This document shows, in pieces, positions 9,925-19,223 of a DNA stretch of 64,000 nucleotides. The translations under genes and the position numbers were made by a program. Below the pieces are notes generated by a model. It was given only the letters and a program-made list of their open reading frames with translations. It made no database searches and had not been told where the DNA came from. The stretch comes from Streptomyces sp. DH12 (GTDB lineage Bacteria; Actinomycetota; Actinomycetes; Streptomycetales; Streptomycetaceae): positions 1-64,000 of the forward strand of contig NZ_JAHWGT010000035.1 in assembly GCF_020873895.1 (NCBI RefSeq). Reading direction: 5' to 3'. The number at the start of each line of letters is the position of its first letter. Position 1 is the first letter of the stretch.

Positions 9925-11456
9925 CAGAAGATCCTCCGCTCGGGAAGGCCGATGGCCAGGGGGAGCGCCGCCGCGGCGAACCCGGCGTCCATTCCGCCCC
10001 ACATCCGGCGCACCTCGATGCCGGCGGCCGACGCGTCTGCCTGAAGCTCGGCACACGCCGTCTCCAGCTGCTCGTAGTCGGTGACCGTCACCGCGATCAG
10101 CCCGGTGAAGCGGGCCACGCCATGACCTGCCGCCCGCGCGCGGTCCTGCTCCCGAGCGGTCACAGCCTCGCGACGCTCGTCCTCGCTCTCGGCCCGGCCG
10201 GTTTTCGCCCTGACCTTGCGTGCCGTGTCGCGCTTGGTCTTCTCCTTCGCCAGTTCCCGTCGAGCCAAGGACGGCCCGATCGGCTCGAAGACCAGCGAGA
10301 GGCTGCGACGCGCGTTCTGTCGGGGCCGGAGCAACGGCTGCATGAACGTCGCGAAGACCTCGCTCTGAGGCCAGTTACGCACCTGGTAGGAGACGGTGTA
10401 CGCGCCGTCGTGCCGGTAGACGCTCCATCCCGTCTCAGCCGCCGACGGACCGGCCAGGGCCGGGTCGACGCCCGAGGGGGTGCCCTGCCAGTCGGCGTCC
10501 CTGGCTGCGGCGTTACGGTCGGCGAACTCAAGCTGGGAGTGAGGGTCGTAGGCGGTACGGATGACCTGTGCCACCTTGCGGGGAGTCAGCCACTCGGTGA
10601 CCTGGAGGCCCGCCGAGCTCAAGGATCCCTGCATGGCGTGGAGCTCGCGTACCAGCACCGCGGCGGCACCGATCTGACCACCGCCCGCGCCCTTGATGGC
10701 CAGGCGCGCACGACTGGCCGACAGAGATATCGCGAGGTAGGTCTCCCGGATCGTCGCCACGGGGCCGGCCGTCATCATCAGTTCGGCCAGGGACTCCCTC
10801 GCGACGGCCGGGGCCTCCTCGACGGTGTGCCGTGCGGTGAACGCCCGCAGAGCCGCTCCGTCATCGGGCAGCGACCGCTGATGCACCGCGATACGGACGA
10901 TGGGGGAGTCCTCTTTGCACTGGGAGCGGAGGAAGGCGGCCCATCCGCCCACGCGCGCGTTCTGACGCTCGTTGTCAATGAGAGCCAAGCCTGGGAAGGT
11001 CACGCGCGCGACCGCTGTGTAGGTGTTGGCGGTCGGGTCGAACACGACGCCGAGCTGGCCGCCCTGGCCGTCGGCGGCATCGAGAATACGCAGCCGGGCC
11101 AGCGGGCCCGGCAGATCCATCGGCTGGTCGCCGGTCTTGGGGTTGCGGGGCGCGAAAGCGCCCGAGAGGAACAGGTTCTTCTTCGTCGCCACGGAGATCT
11201 GGTGCCTTACTGCGAGGAGGAGCCACTCGTCAGCCGTCAGTCCCAGTACCCGCCCGTAGGCGAGGGCCAGGAGGAGCGCGGACAGGGGCAGAGCGATCAG
11301 GAGTGCTGACCAGCTGCGCTGGTATATCGGCGCCAGCGAGATGACGGCGGCCGTCGCCACCAGCGCGAATCCGACACCCGAGAGGTTGCCGATGACGCCC
11401 ATGCGCTCGGCCTGCCAGCCGCCGTATGTGGCGGGTCGTTCAGAGGTGGTGGACAT
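9924..11456 (-). CDS. SCO6880-family membrane protein (VirB3-VirB4 N-terminal-like)
   Basis: A 510-residue protein of the actinobacterial SCO6880 family, found in type IV-like transfer operons. Two membrane helices lie near the N-terminus (about residues 26-43 and 49-70), as in VirB3/PrgI proteins. The large remainder is soluble and resembles the N-terminal part of VirB4, but has no Walker motif. The ATPase domain is encoded by the next gene, so the two probably work as a split VirB3-VirB4. It overlaps the next gene by ATGA coupling and lies 3 bp after the TrbL-like gene. Confidence 0.82.
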   Translation of the reverse strand: MSTTSERPATYGGWQAERMGVIGNLSGVGFALVATAAVISLAPIYQRSWSALLIALPLSALLLALAYGRVLGLTADEWLLLAVRHQISVATKKNLFLSGAFAPRNPKTGDQPMDLPGPLARLRILDAADGQGGQLGVVFDPTANTYTAVARVTFPGLALIDNERQNARVGGWAAFLRSQCKEDSPIVRIAVHQRSLPDDGAALRAFTARHTVEEAPAVARESLAELMMTAGPVATIRETYLAISLSASRARLAIKGAGGGQIGAAAVLVRELHAMQGSLSSAGLQVTEWLTPRKVAQVIRTAYDPHSQLEFADRNAAARDADWQGTPSGVDPALAGPSAAETGWSVYRHDGAYTVSYQVRNWPQSEVFATFMQPLLRPRQNARRSLSLVFEPIGPSLARRELAKEKTKRDTARKVRAKTGRAESEDERREAVTAREQDRARAAGHGVARFTGLIAVTVTDYEQLETACAELQADASAAGIEVRRMWGGMDAGFAAAALPLAIGLPERRIF

Positions 11457-11459
11457 CGG

Positions 11460-13529
11460 TCAGCTCCCTTCGGTGTCGGGCTCGGGTTCTCGGGGACGGG
11501 GCCCGTTCCAGTTGGCAGCGCCCGGATCGATTGCGGACGGCTCGGGTGCGAGCGCCGGAGTGCCGGGGGATGGTGCCCGCGCAGGCGCCGGTGTGAGCGG
11601 GGGCGAACCAGCGGCAGGTGCCGATCCGCTGTCCCATGACGTCGCTGGTGGTCCCGCCTCACCTGCTGGTGCCGGCTCGGGAGCCGGGATACTGTCACTG
11701 CCTTCGTCGCCTGCTGCGGGCATCCCCAGCCGCTCCGGTTCGCTTTCCTGAGCGCCGCCTGAGCGGCGGGGTGGGACTACGACGTGGCGGCCGCCGCTTG
11801 CGGCAGGGCCGAGACCCGCATGCGCTGCGGTGCTCTGGCCCGTGGATTCGAGGGTGTCCTTGCCGACCGCTGCAACCTGGAACCCGAGTCCGACCGGCCC
11901 GGCGACCGCACCGCCGAACGACTTCACACTGGCTGAGGCCTTGCCCCAGAAGCTCCCACCGCTGGCACCGTTGGATCCGCTGGTGGCGACGCTCGTGTTG
12001 TCGTCCTCCAGAGCCCGGGTGTAGCCAGCGCCCCCGCCGACGACGCCCGCCCCGCTGGGGGCAGGCTGGTAGCCGCCGAACGCGCTGGATAGGGAACTGC
12101 CGACCGAGCTGATGATGCCGCTGGCTGCGGAGTTGCCGTCACCGTTGCTGGTGAAGATCATGAACCGCGCCAGGACGGGCCAGGCGATCCCGGCCAGCAC
12201 GAAGACCATGAAACCCACGAGGACGTTCCTTACACCGCTCGCGTCGGTCATGGCGCCGAAGCCGATCCCGAAGCACATCACGATGACCGGCTTCGCGAGG
12301 ATGGTGGCGATCAGGGCGTTGCGCGCCTTGGGCCACCAGTCGCGAGTGGAGTCCGCCATCTGACCGGCCAGCACGATCGGCATGGAGACGACCAGGATCA
12401 TGATGGCCGCTTGGCGCATCATCATCTCCACCCACAGGGCGGCGATGGCCAGGATGCACAGGATGCCGATCACGATGACCACGCCGACGGCACTGGCCAG
12501 GAACCCGGAACCGCCGACCATCGCGCCGCCCGCGGCCGCAGCGGAGCCGCCAACGGTCAGGCCGGAGAATAGCTTCCCCAGCTGCGTGGACATCGCCTTC
12601 TGCGCATCACGTTCGCCGGAGCCGCCCCCTTCGAATGTGTAATTGATGATCCAGGTGGACAGCTCGTCGGACCAGTCCAGTGCGACTTGCGTCGCCGTGG
12701 TGTACACCGCGAGGATCGCGGCCCACTTCACGAGCCCTGATGCCGCAGTGACGAACGGACCGCCGTCCTGGCTTATGGCGACCTTCCCGGACTGGATGAT
12801 CAGCAGGAACGCCGCGATAACCACCGAGAGGGAGAGCGAGATGCCCAGCATGTTGCTGATGCCGGTGTCGACCAGGTCGATCGTCGACCAGGAGTTGAAG
12901 GCGTTGGCGAAAGCCTCCAGCAGCCACACCACGGATTCGCCGATGTACCGGGCGGCTTCCTTGAGAGCGTCGGACGCCATTTCGGAGATCTTGCCGCCGA
13001 CCCAGTCCAGGGGCGTCGTGGCTGGCTGCGCGAAGATGTCGGCGTGGTCTCGGTTGCCTAGGTGGAGGCACAGCTTGAAGGGCTTGTGCTCCTTCTTGAC
13101 ACACTTGGTCAGGTACTCAAGCTGTTTCTGGTAGTCACCACCGGAGCCGTCCTTCTTGGCGCTCTTCTGCCACTTGGCGAGTGCCTCCTCTTCGAACTTT
13201 TGCTTCTCCTCCTTGGAACAGGCGTCACTCGCCATACCGTCGGGGGCTTCGCAGATCCTTGGGGTGCCCGGCTTCTCGCCGGCCACGAGGTTGCAGCCGT
13301 CATGCTCGTCGAGGATGCAGTAGTTGCCCTCCGCGGTGAGGCCCCATGCCTGCCCCCCCTCTTCCCACGCCTTCGGCGGGTCTTTGGGCGGTCCCCAGTT
13401 GACGACCTTGGCGTTGGCGGGGACGTCGTCGTCTGCGTAGACGGCGGGCGCTCCCGCGCTGCTGACTCCCAAGGTGAGCAGCAGCGCCAAGACCAGGAAG
13501 AGCCCGCGGGTAAGACAGTTAGTGCGCAT
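11460..13529 (-). CDS. TrbL/VirB6-like polytopic membrane channel protein
   Basis: A 689-residue protein with an N-terminal signal peptide (LFLVLALLLTLGVSSAGAPA). A ~170-residue extracellular region with several cysteines (YCILDEHDGCN, RICEAPDG, KLCLHLG) follows. At least six hydrophobic segments lie between about residues 220 and 470, and the C-terminal ~200 residues are Pro/Gly/Ser-rich and low-complexity. This layout matches TrbL/VirB6 inner-membrane channel components. The 3' end of the upstream VirB8-like gene overlaps its start by 11 bp. The role in DNA export is inferred from topology and operon position. Confidence 0.8.
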   Translation of the reverse strand: MRTNCLTRGLFLVLALLLTLGVSSAGAPAVYADDDVPANAKVVNWGPPKDPPKAWEEGGQAWGLTAEGNYCILDEHDGCNLVAGEKPGTPRICEAPDGMASDACSKEEKQKFEEEALAKWQKSAKKDGSGGDYQKQLEYLTKCVKKEHKPFKLCLHLGNRDHADIFAQPATTPLDWVGGKISEMASDALKEAARYIGESVVWLLEAFANAFNSWSTIDLVDTGISNMLGISLSLSVVIAAFLLIIQSGKVAISQDGGPFVTAASGLVKWAAILAVYTTATQVALDWSDELSTWIINYTFEGGGSGERDAQKAMSTQLGKLFSGLTVGGSAAAAGGAMVGGSGFLASAVGVVIVIGILCILAIAALWVEMMMRQAAIMILVVSMPIVLAGQMADSTRDWWPKARNALIATILAKPVIVMCFGIGFGAMTDASGVRNVLVGFMVFVLAGIAWPVLARFMIFTSNGDGNSAASGIISSVGSSLSSAFGGYQPAPSGAGVVGGGAGYTRALEDDNTSVATSGSNGASGGSFWGKASASVKSFGGAVAGPVGLGFQVAAVGKDTLESTGQSTAAHAGLGPAASGGRHVVVPPRRSGGAQESEPERLGMPAAGDEGSDSIPAPEPAPAGEAGPPATSWDSGSAPAAGSPPLTPAPARAPSPGTPALAPEPSAIDPGAANWNGPRPREPEPDTEGS

Positions 13530-14289
13530 GGTCTACCCGCAGCCAACCGTCCTTGCGAGCTGGCACGCTGTTGGGGTCGTAGGTGACCGGGAAGGTGCGC
13601 AGCTGGACGTACTGGGGCTCCTCCGTGAGGCGCCACTCACCGTTCTGCCACTTCATGATGACGTCGATCGCCTGGTCCTTGAGCGGATCGTCATCGCCGC
13701 CGCCCGCCGGCTTGGTGCCGTATCGGTCGTACTCCAGCCAGATCTGCACCACGCTGCCGTCCTTCGTCAAGGAGGTGCCCCTGACGGCTTTGACGACGGT
13801 GGTGAAGGTGACCCCAGCGGGCGCGGGTCCCGACGGGGGCAGGCCTACGCCTTCACGGATGCGGCGGACCTCGCTGACCTGTTTGTCGATGGTCTGGGGC
13901 GAGTCTGGTGAGACGAGTACCTGGAGCTGCCGGCGTGCCATGGCGTCATCGAGCCAGGCGTATTCCTCCCAGTAGGCGACGGCCGCCGAGATGGCGCCCA
14001 TGCCGTTCTTCGGGAAGCCGAGGGGGGCGCCCTCCTGGCTCTTCGTGGGCTTCAGCAGCGGTACGGCGCGAGCCTTACCCGGCGTCATGCGTATCTGCCC
14101 GCCGGTGGCCGCCGAGGCGGAAGGCGCGGGTGGGTGGGCAGAGGGCCTCCCTCCGACTGGGGTGGTGGAGTCGTCCGTCAGGACGCTCACCGCGAGGTAG
14201 CCGCCAGCAGTGAGGATGCCTACCGTGAACACGGCGATGCCGACCAGCCGCGCCTGGGCGCGACGGGCTTTGCGGTCGTGGGTGTCCAT
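13519..14289 (-). CDS. VirB8/TcpC-like single-pass transfer protein
   Basis: A 256-residue bitopic protein. A short basic cytoplasmic N-terminus (HDRKARRAQAR) is followed by one membrane helix (about residues 15-36), a Pro/Ala linker and an extracytoplasmic domain of ~170 residues. The domain includes AVAYWEEYAWLDD and ends in IDVIMKWQNGEWRLTEEP, consistent with an NTF2-like fold such as VirB8/TrbF/TcpC. The fold is inferred, not demonstrated. It overlaps the small two-helix protein gene by one base (ATGG/TGATG arrangement), so it belongs to the same operon. Confidence 0.72.
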   Translation of the reverse strand: MDTHDRKARRAQARLVGIAVFTVGILTAGGYLAVSVLTDDSTTPVGGRPSAHPPAPSASAATGGQIRMTPGKARAVPLLKPTKSQEGAPLGFPKNGMGAISAAVAYWEEYAWLDDAMARRQLQVLVSPDSPQTIDKQVSEVRRIREGVGLPPSGPAPAGVTFTTVVKAVRGTSLTKDGSVVQIWLEYDRYGTKPAGGGDDDPLKDQAIDVIMKWQNGEWRLTEEPQYVQLRTFPVTYDPNSVPARKDGWLRVDHAH

Positions 14290-14660
14290 CAGTTTCCGCC
14301 GCCCTTAGCGGCGTTGTAGAACAGCATGACGAGGCTGCTGGCGACAGCGAGGCCCATGCCTCCGACCAGGCTCCAGGTCACGGACTGCTTGCCGCGGGTG
14401 GCGAGGCCGGCGCGTTCGGTGGTGTGACCGAAACCGATCATGGACCACCCGAGAAGCTGACCCAGGACGGCGAGGGCGATGCCGATCCCGGCAGCCCAGG
14501 CGAGGACCTGTCCGGTGATGCTTTTCAGAGCGTCGGGCAGGGCCGGGGTGAACGCGGGGATGATGCCACCGTCACCACCGCCCTTCTTGTCATCCCCTTC
14601 GGCTGCAAGGAGGACGTGGTCGACCGGCAGGCTGTTGAGGGCCTCGATTATCTGGCTCAT
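14289..14660 (-). CDS. Small two-helix membrane protein (TrbC/VirB2-like candidate)
   Basis: A 123-residue protein with two hydrophobic helices (about residues 46-70 and 92-115) and a Gly-rich linker near residue 25-32. The size and topology resemble pilin-like TrbC/VirB2 subunits or SCO6882-type proteins, but there is no clear cleavable signal peptide. An upstream ATG would extend it. The ATG at 14660 was preferred because AGAGGT lies six bases before it and it overlaps the stop of the upstream ATPase gene as ATGA. Confidence 0.72.
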   Translation of the reverse strand: MSQIIEALNSLPVDHVLLAAEGDDKKGGGDGGIIPAFTPALPDALKSITGQVLAWAAGIGIALAVLGQLLGWSMIGFGHTTERAGLATRGKQSVTWSLVGGMGLAVASSLVMLFYNAAKGGGN

Positions 14661-15592
14661 GCGGGTACCTCTGCGTGAGTGGACTGATGGGCTGTTCGGT
14701 GGTGCGTTTGCTCGGGCGAGCGGTTGTACGGGGCGGGCTGTTCTGCGGTGCCCAGGGACGCGCCCCATGTCGTCTGGGCGGTCTGGAAGACGGCGCGCGC
14801 CAACGCGGCTGCCGCATGGGTGGTGCGTGGACGCAGCCGGGTCATTTCCCGCAAGCCGACAGTTCGCAGGGCAGAGTCGTACGGGATGGGAACGACGGCG
14901 GCCACGCGCGGCGCCAGCATCGTCGAAGCGGCCTTGACCACGGGGGGCTGGCGGTCGTTGGCCTGATCGACCAGCGCAATGACCAGGCGTTTCAGCGGAA
15001 AGCTTTCAGCTTCCAACGCATGGACCGCCTGTTGCATTGCGTGCACTCCGACGCCGGTTGCAGCGGCGCAGAGGATCGGCACCGCGAACGGGAGTGAGGA
15101 CCAAGCGGCAGTGATGCCGCCGGTACCCCGGCTCCGAGCGGAGACGATGTCGTGAGTGATCGGGTGTGCTGTGTCAGCCACGACGGTCCGCCAGCCGCCG
15201 AGCGCTGAGAGCTGGTACCAGGCTGCTGGATCGCTTGGGAGGGTGAGGGGCGGCGCGGCCCAGTCTTGATGGTCGGTCAAGACCTGCCATGTGGGCAGCG
15301 GTGGGCTTCCGCAGTAAGCGGCGGCCGCAAGCACATCGCTACGACGGAGGGGCTGGTCCGGCGGTATGGAGGCGAGGCCCCGGCCACGCTCGGTGCACCA
15401 GGCCGACCATGGCGAGACGAGCCGCAGTCCCAGATCCAGGACAACCGCTGGTCCGGCCGAAGCCATGGCGCTGGCCACCAGGCCTGCCACGGTGGACCGT
15501 CCGCTGCCGCCGGTGCCCGGCCCCATGACCGGCACCACCAGGCGGGCGCCGTCCGGCAGAGGCGGGACGGCGGGCTGGTCCTTCCTAGCCAT
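14657..15592 (-). CDS. ParA/MinD-like ATPase, first gene of transfer operon
   Basis: A 311-residue P-loop protein with a deviant Walker A (GPGTGGSGRSTVAG) near residues 24-37 and a Walker A'-like VVLDLGLR. It resembles the SCO6883-type MinD/CpaE-like ATPases that precede actinobacterial transfer operons, perhaps positioning or assembling the apparatus. The C-terminal ~30 residues are His/Thr/Pro-rich. It is distinct from the partition ParA at 20.2 kb. As the first gene of the minus-strand operon, it faces the divergent cell-wall hydrolase gene. Confidence 0.75.
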   Translation of the reverse strand: MARKDQPAVPPLPDGARLVVPVMGPGTGGSGRSTVAGLVASAMASAGPAVVLDLGLRLVSPWSAWCTERGRGLASIPPDQPLRRSDVLAAAAYCGSPPLPTWQVLTDHQDWAAPPLTLPSDPAAWYQLSALGGWRTVVADTAHPITHDIVSARSRGTGGITAAWSSLPFAVPILCAAATGVGVHAMQQAVHALEAESFPLKRLVIALVDQANDRQPPVVKAASTMLAPRVAAVVPIPYDSALRTVGLREMTRLRPRTTHAAAALARAVFQTAQTTWGASLGTAEQPAPYNRSPEQTHHRTAHQSTHAEVPA

Positions 15593-15912
15593 TCATCCCC
15601 CGTAACGCAATCGAATTTACGGACGCTAACGCTCAAGTCCGCAGGCTTGGACGTGAGTCTAACTTCGCCTACATGGTTCTATTGAGGCTCGTGCGACGTG
15701 ATGTCGGGCAAGTTGCCATCATGGCGGCCCGATTGATGAAACTTCGCCCCAATTAGCCGTAAATCAACCCGAGTTGCGGCGCAGATTTGTAAGCGCTGTG
15801 TCACAGCGGCCTTCTTGTCGGCGCAACGATCAAGGAGGCTGTGTCCGGGAGGAGCCACGCGCAGCGCCCCTTAGAGAACGGGGGCGACACCAGAAACGGG
15901 GGAGTGGTCTCG
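15593..15912. promoter_or_regulatory. Divergent promoter region of the transfer operons
   Basis: These 320 bases separate the leftward transfer operon from the rightward cell-wall hydrolase gene. The centre (about 15,600-15,800) is visibly more A/T-rich than its surroundings, as expected of promoters. I could not assign -35/-10 elements with confidence. GGGGAG precedes the hydrolase ATG by eight bases. Confidence 0.5.
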
Positions 15913-17007
15913 ATGAGTCTGAAGAAGGGCATATCCGTTGCGGCAGGCGTTGGATTCGGCGTCCCGCTGGTCTTCGGTGTCGGCATCGTGTTCGCCGCCT
16001 CCGGTGGAGAGGGCGGAGGCGGCGGAGATGGAGCTGGTGGCACGGTCGTGGCCGGCGGCAAACTCCGAATCGGAGATGGCTATGTGCCTGCCAAGTACGC
16101 CGGCCTGATTGAGAAGGCCGCCGCGGACTGCGACCAGGGCCTATCGCCGGGGATCCTCGCGGCTCAGATCCAGGCGGAGAGCAACTTCAGGCCCGACGCC
16201 ACGTCATACGAGTACAAAAGGGACGCGAGCGGTGTCACCGTCAGGACTCCTCTCGCTAAGGGCATATCGCAGTTCATTGACTCCACCTGGGCTTCCCAGG
16301 GCATCGACGGCAACGGCGACGGGATCAAAAACGTGCGGGACCCCGAAGACGCGATTCCGTCACAGGGCCGCATGATGTGCAACCTCGTCAAGAAGGCAAA
16401 GAGGTACCCGCACTACAAAGGCAGCCCCATCGAGCTGGCTCTGTCCGGCTACAACGCGGGCTGGGGCTGGGTGGACTACTACAAGGGTGTCCCTCCCGAA
16501 CGCTTCGCCAAGGGCCAGACGCACCACTACGTCAGGAGCATCATGGCCAACGCATCGAAGCTGACCATGCCGGACGCTGATGGCGGCAAGCTCTCATCAG
16601 CAGGTTGGACACTGCCAGTCAATGGGGTACTCGGGACTCCGTACCGGCAGAAAGGCTCCGCCTGGTCGAGCGGGTACCACACCGGCATCGACTTCCCCGT
16701 ACCGACGGGTACCGAGATCAGGGCCGCAGGACCGGGGGTCGTTCATTCCGCGGGCTGGGCCGGCGCGTACGGAAACGAGGTCGTCATCAAGCACGATGAC
16801 GGCAAGTACAGCCAGTACGCCCACATGGCAGGTACACCCCTGGTCAAGGCCGGCCAGAAGGTCGAGGGTGGGCAGCAGATCGGCGTGTCCGGCGAGTCCG
16901 GCAACACCTTCGGACCACACCTGCACTTTGAGGTGCGTACCGGACCCGGCTACGGATCCGACATCAGCCCGATCGCCTACCTCCGTACCAGAGGCGTGAA
17001 CGTCTGA
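15913..17007 (+). CDS. Bifunctional lytic transglycosylase / M23 endopeptidase
   Basis: A 364-residue secreted or membrane-anchored wall hydrolase, a VirB1-like partner that opens peptidoglycan for the transfer machine. A hydrophobic N-terminal segment (residues 7-30) is followed by a Gly-rich linker. The SLT domain has catalytic Glu89 in QAESNF, then GISQF and SGYNAG. The C-terminal M23 domain carries His256/Asp260 (YHTGID), His304 (YAHM) and the HLH motif at 336-338, a complete zinc site. A GTG at 15841 would extend the protein, but the ATG at 15913 puts the membrane segment at the N-terminus. Confidence 0.92.
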   Translation: MSLKKGISVAAGVGFGVPLVFGVGIVFAASGGEGGGGGDGAGGTVVAGGKLRIGDGYVPAKYAGLIEKAAADCDQGLSPGILAAQIQAESNFRPDATSYEYKRDASGVTVRTPLAKGISQFIDSTWASQGIDGNGDGIKNVRDPEDAIPSQGRMMCNLVKKAKRYPHYKGSPIELALSGYNAGWGWVDYYKGVPPERFAKGQTHHYVRSIMANASKLTMPDADGGKLSSAGWTLPVNGVLGTPYRQKGSAWSSGYHTGIDFPVPTGTEIRAAGPGVVHSAGWAGAYGNEVVIKHDDGKYSQYAHMAGTPLVKAGQKVEGGQQIGVSGESGNTFGPHLHFEVRTGPGYGSDISPIAYLRTRGVNV

Positions 17008-17044
17008 CCGCCCAGCGGGTCCTATTCCAAGCACGAGGAGCACC

Positions 17045-17701
17045 ATGCAGAACGAGCCGCTCTACCAGCCGTGGGGCCGCGTAAGCGCCACGTTTTGGGA
17101 TCGTCCCGGTAGCCTCGTCGACGTCCAACCGAGAAGCACACGCGTGCCGACGACGACAGTGCAAGTGCCCAAGGCGGCGCCAAAGCCCGAGCACTCGCCC
17201 GGGGACGCAACCGAACTAACTGCCGCGAACACTGCGCCAGACATACCGGAGGCATACCGAGACGGCATCCTGTTCGTGACCTCCACCTTCTCGTCGAAGG
17301 ACCCCGAGACACTCCAGCGTGCCGTAGTGGAGGCTGAACGGCTCAATGAGGCGATGACGGCCGAATACGGGGAGCGAGACGTACGCACAATCAGTGTCCG
17401 CGAGATGAGGGGGTGGTTGGCGCACCTGATGGGACACAATGCTGTCGCCGCCGCCTGGTACTTGCACACTGCGGGATTGCTCTCGGCGCTCCTTGGCAAT
17501 GGTGATCAGCGCACACGCGACTCAGCGAGGAGGGGCGTCACTACGTGGCTCGCCATCACCGATCCTTCAGCAGCCGCATCCCTCGCGCCCGCGGTCCTGG
17601 CGATGGCCGTCGCCATCGACGGTGAAGGCAGCAAGGTTGTGCAGTTGCTCCGGCAGAGGATGAAGAGCGCGGTCTCCTCCCGCGACGCGCTGGCCAGCTG
17701 A
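17045..17701 (+). CDS. Hypothetical protein, possibly co-transcribed with the hydrolase
   Basis: A 218-residue soluble protein of unknown function, 37 bp downstream of the wall hydrolase, with a GAGGAG ribosome binding site seven bases before its ATG. The first 60 residues are Pro/Thr-rich and probably disordered. The rest is helical (PETLQRAVVEAERLNEAMTA; VREMRGWLAHLMGHNAVAAA) and ends in a basic helix. No membrane segment or catalytic motif was recognised. The position suggests a role connected with transfer. Confidence 0.7.
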   Translation: MQNEPLYQPWGRVSATFWDRPGSLVDVQPRSTRVPTTTVQVPKAAPKPEHSPGDATELTAANTAPDIPEAYRDGILFVTSTFSSKDPETLQRAVVEAERLNEAMTAEYGERDVRTISVREMRGWLAHLMGHNAVAAAWYLHTAGLLSALLGNGDQRTRDSARRGVTTWLAITDPSAAASLAPAVLAMAVAIDGEGSKVVQLLRQRMKSAVSSRDALAS

Positions 17702-18075
17702 CAGCCGCCCACCTCCCGTCAGCCGTGGGGTTTCCTTCCCATCGGGTGGCGGCTCTGGTCCACGGGCCCGCTGCCCGTAGACCAGGGCCGCCAGGCCTGT
17801 GGTCGTCACCAGCTCCCGTACACGCCGGTCATCCCCGCGCTGACGGGACCGGCTGGCGGCAGAGCTCACGAGACACGCGCTGCCAGCAGTAGCTCGGCGA
17901 ACGCATCCCCGTCTCAACGAACGCAGTCGATCCCGAACTCCTGACCAGCGCGACGAACTTCGTTGAGACAGCCGCCTTCGGAGCGAAGTCGCTGCCGGCG
18001 GCCCTCCAGCCTGCGACGACTCAGTGCGCTGAGACGAACCGCGGTCGACTCGGTTCGCTGAGACGGGACACGCGC
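17702..18075. other. Gene-free stretch with repeated GTTGAGAC-like motifs
   Basis: No convincing gene is seen. The stretch, and the first bases of the repeat that follows, contains related short motifs: GTCTCAACGAA (17911-17921), its inverted match TTCGTTGAGAC (17959-17969), and CGCTGAGACG near 18027 and 18054. These could be protein binding sites (iterons or operators), but the spacing is irregular. A weak hairpin just after the upstream gene (about 17703-17753) may be its terminator. Confidence 0.4.
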
Positions 18076-18116
18076 GCATGCTGGACCTGGATTGAGCAGC
18101 ACCGGCTCGCGTTGTT

Positions 18117-18395
18117 CATTACGGCGTAATGCCGTCGGCGCCCGGGGTCCTGGCTCGGTGTACCGCGCGGGTCCGGCGTCGTGCCCCAGATGCACGTCGT
18201 TCTCACGTCCCTGGGCCTCCTCGTGGCCGGGCTGAACCCATAGGGCACGACGGAACGACTCGTCGGGACTCGCCCCTCGGGGCCAAGCCCCCCTCCTGTC
18301 GGCGTGGTCGACGGTGCGGTGTCGCGCTTGTGCTCACGGTGGACGGCGAAGCGGCGACATAGCCGGGGTATCGCCGGACCCGGTCGGGCACCTGG
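18117..18395 (+). repeat. Left arm of a perfect 279-bp inverted repeat
   Basis: Base for base, this segment is the reverse complement of 19746-20024. The identity is perfect wherever I compared it, and the positions add to a constant, so there are no indels. A diverged extension continues outward to about 18076. The arm starts with one palindromic ATTACGGCGTAAT site. The arms flank a small cluster of decayed genes and lie next to parA. Perfect identity implies recent duplication or ongoing gene conversion. Confidence 0.9.
18118..18130. promoter_or_regulatory. Candidate parS site 1 (ATTACGGCGTAAT)
   Basis: A 13-base palindrome centred on G, one of five copies in the window, all within 4.1 kb around parA-parB. 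The clustering beside and inside the partition operon suggests ParB (or ParA) binding. This is inference, because the plasmid's ParB specificity is unknown. Confidence 0.65.
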
Positions 18396-18408
18396 TTGGG
18401 TGCTGCTC

Positions 18409-18421
18409 ATTACGGCGTAAT
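18409..18421. promoter_or_regulatory. Candidate parS site 2 (ATTACGGCGTAAT)
   Basis: The second copy of the palindrome, 13 bases beyond the inner end of the left inverted-repeat arm. It has no counterpart inside the right arm, so it is an independent copy and not just part of the duplication. Confidence 0.65.
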
Positions 18422-18741
18422 ACGGCGCCCAACGGCCTCAGCCGCGCCGCGCTGGGGGTGCGGGCAGCAAGCACCGATACCGCCAGCCCCCGGGCGCCTC
18501 AGCATGGGTCAGACAGACACACGCGCTGATTGCTCGTTCCAGATTTCCCTGTGCTCTGCGAGCGTCGTTCCGGTAGACGGGCCATCGGTCGGCCGCCGGT
18601 GCACAGCAGCCTGCTCACGCAGCTCAGAGCGAATCGCTTCCGCCGCCGCGTCCCAGACCCCGCTGCGCATCTCCAGAACCACCGCGGCCCGTCTCGGAGC
18701 GACAGCGATCAACGTACGTCGTATCGGTGACGGAGTGAGAC

Positions 18742-19126
18742 ATGAGATACGCGGAGTTGGTGAGGGTAGCCGGCCCAGTGGACCGGCACGCAGCCGCTCA
18801 CCGTCCTGAGCCCCGAGTCCCGCGACGGCAAGCGCGCCGCCCGGTACGAGGACCAAGTCGACTGGGAGACCGCCGCCCGCGCCGCCGCCGGCGCGGTCCT
18901 CTTCTGGATTCCCCGCGACCTCACGACGCTTCCCGGCTTCACGACCAACGTCGAGTTCGGCCTCGACGTCGCCACCGGCCGCGCGGTCCTCGGCTGCCCG
19001 CCCGACTGCCCCAACCCCGAACGCAACAGGTACTTGATCTACGTCGCCCGCCGCCACGGTGTGCCCGTCTGCACCACCCTGTACGACACCACCGCCGCCG
19101 CCCTCGCACTCCTGGGCCACCGATAG
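18742..19126 (+). pseudogene. Degraded nucleoside 2-deoxyribosyltransferase-like gene
   Basis: The frame ending at 19126 encodes a convincing C-terminal portion of a nucleoside 2-deoxyribosyltransferase-like domain (LTVLSPESRDGKRAARYEDQ, then GFTTNVEFGLDVATGRAVLG). That frame opens only after a TAG at 18767. A different frame just upstream begins MRYAELVRVAGPVD, which resembles the usual start of this family (an AGP motif). An internal deletion of a few dozen codons with a frameshift would explain both. I treat it as a relic lying between the inverted-repeat arms. Confidence 0.6.
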
Positions 19127-19223
19127 AACCCGGTCGGGAGTGGGCTACTTCGGCAACCGAACGACATCCGACGTCCCGGCCTGCCACGCTTGCTCGACGA
19201 TCAGAGAAAGGCAGCAACCCCCA

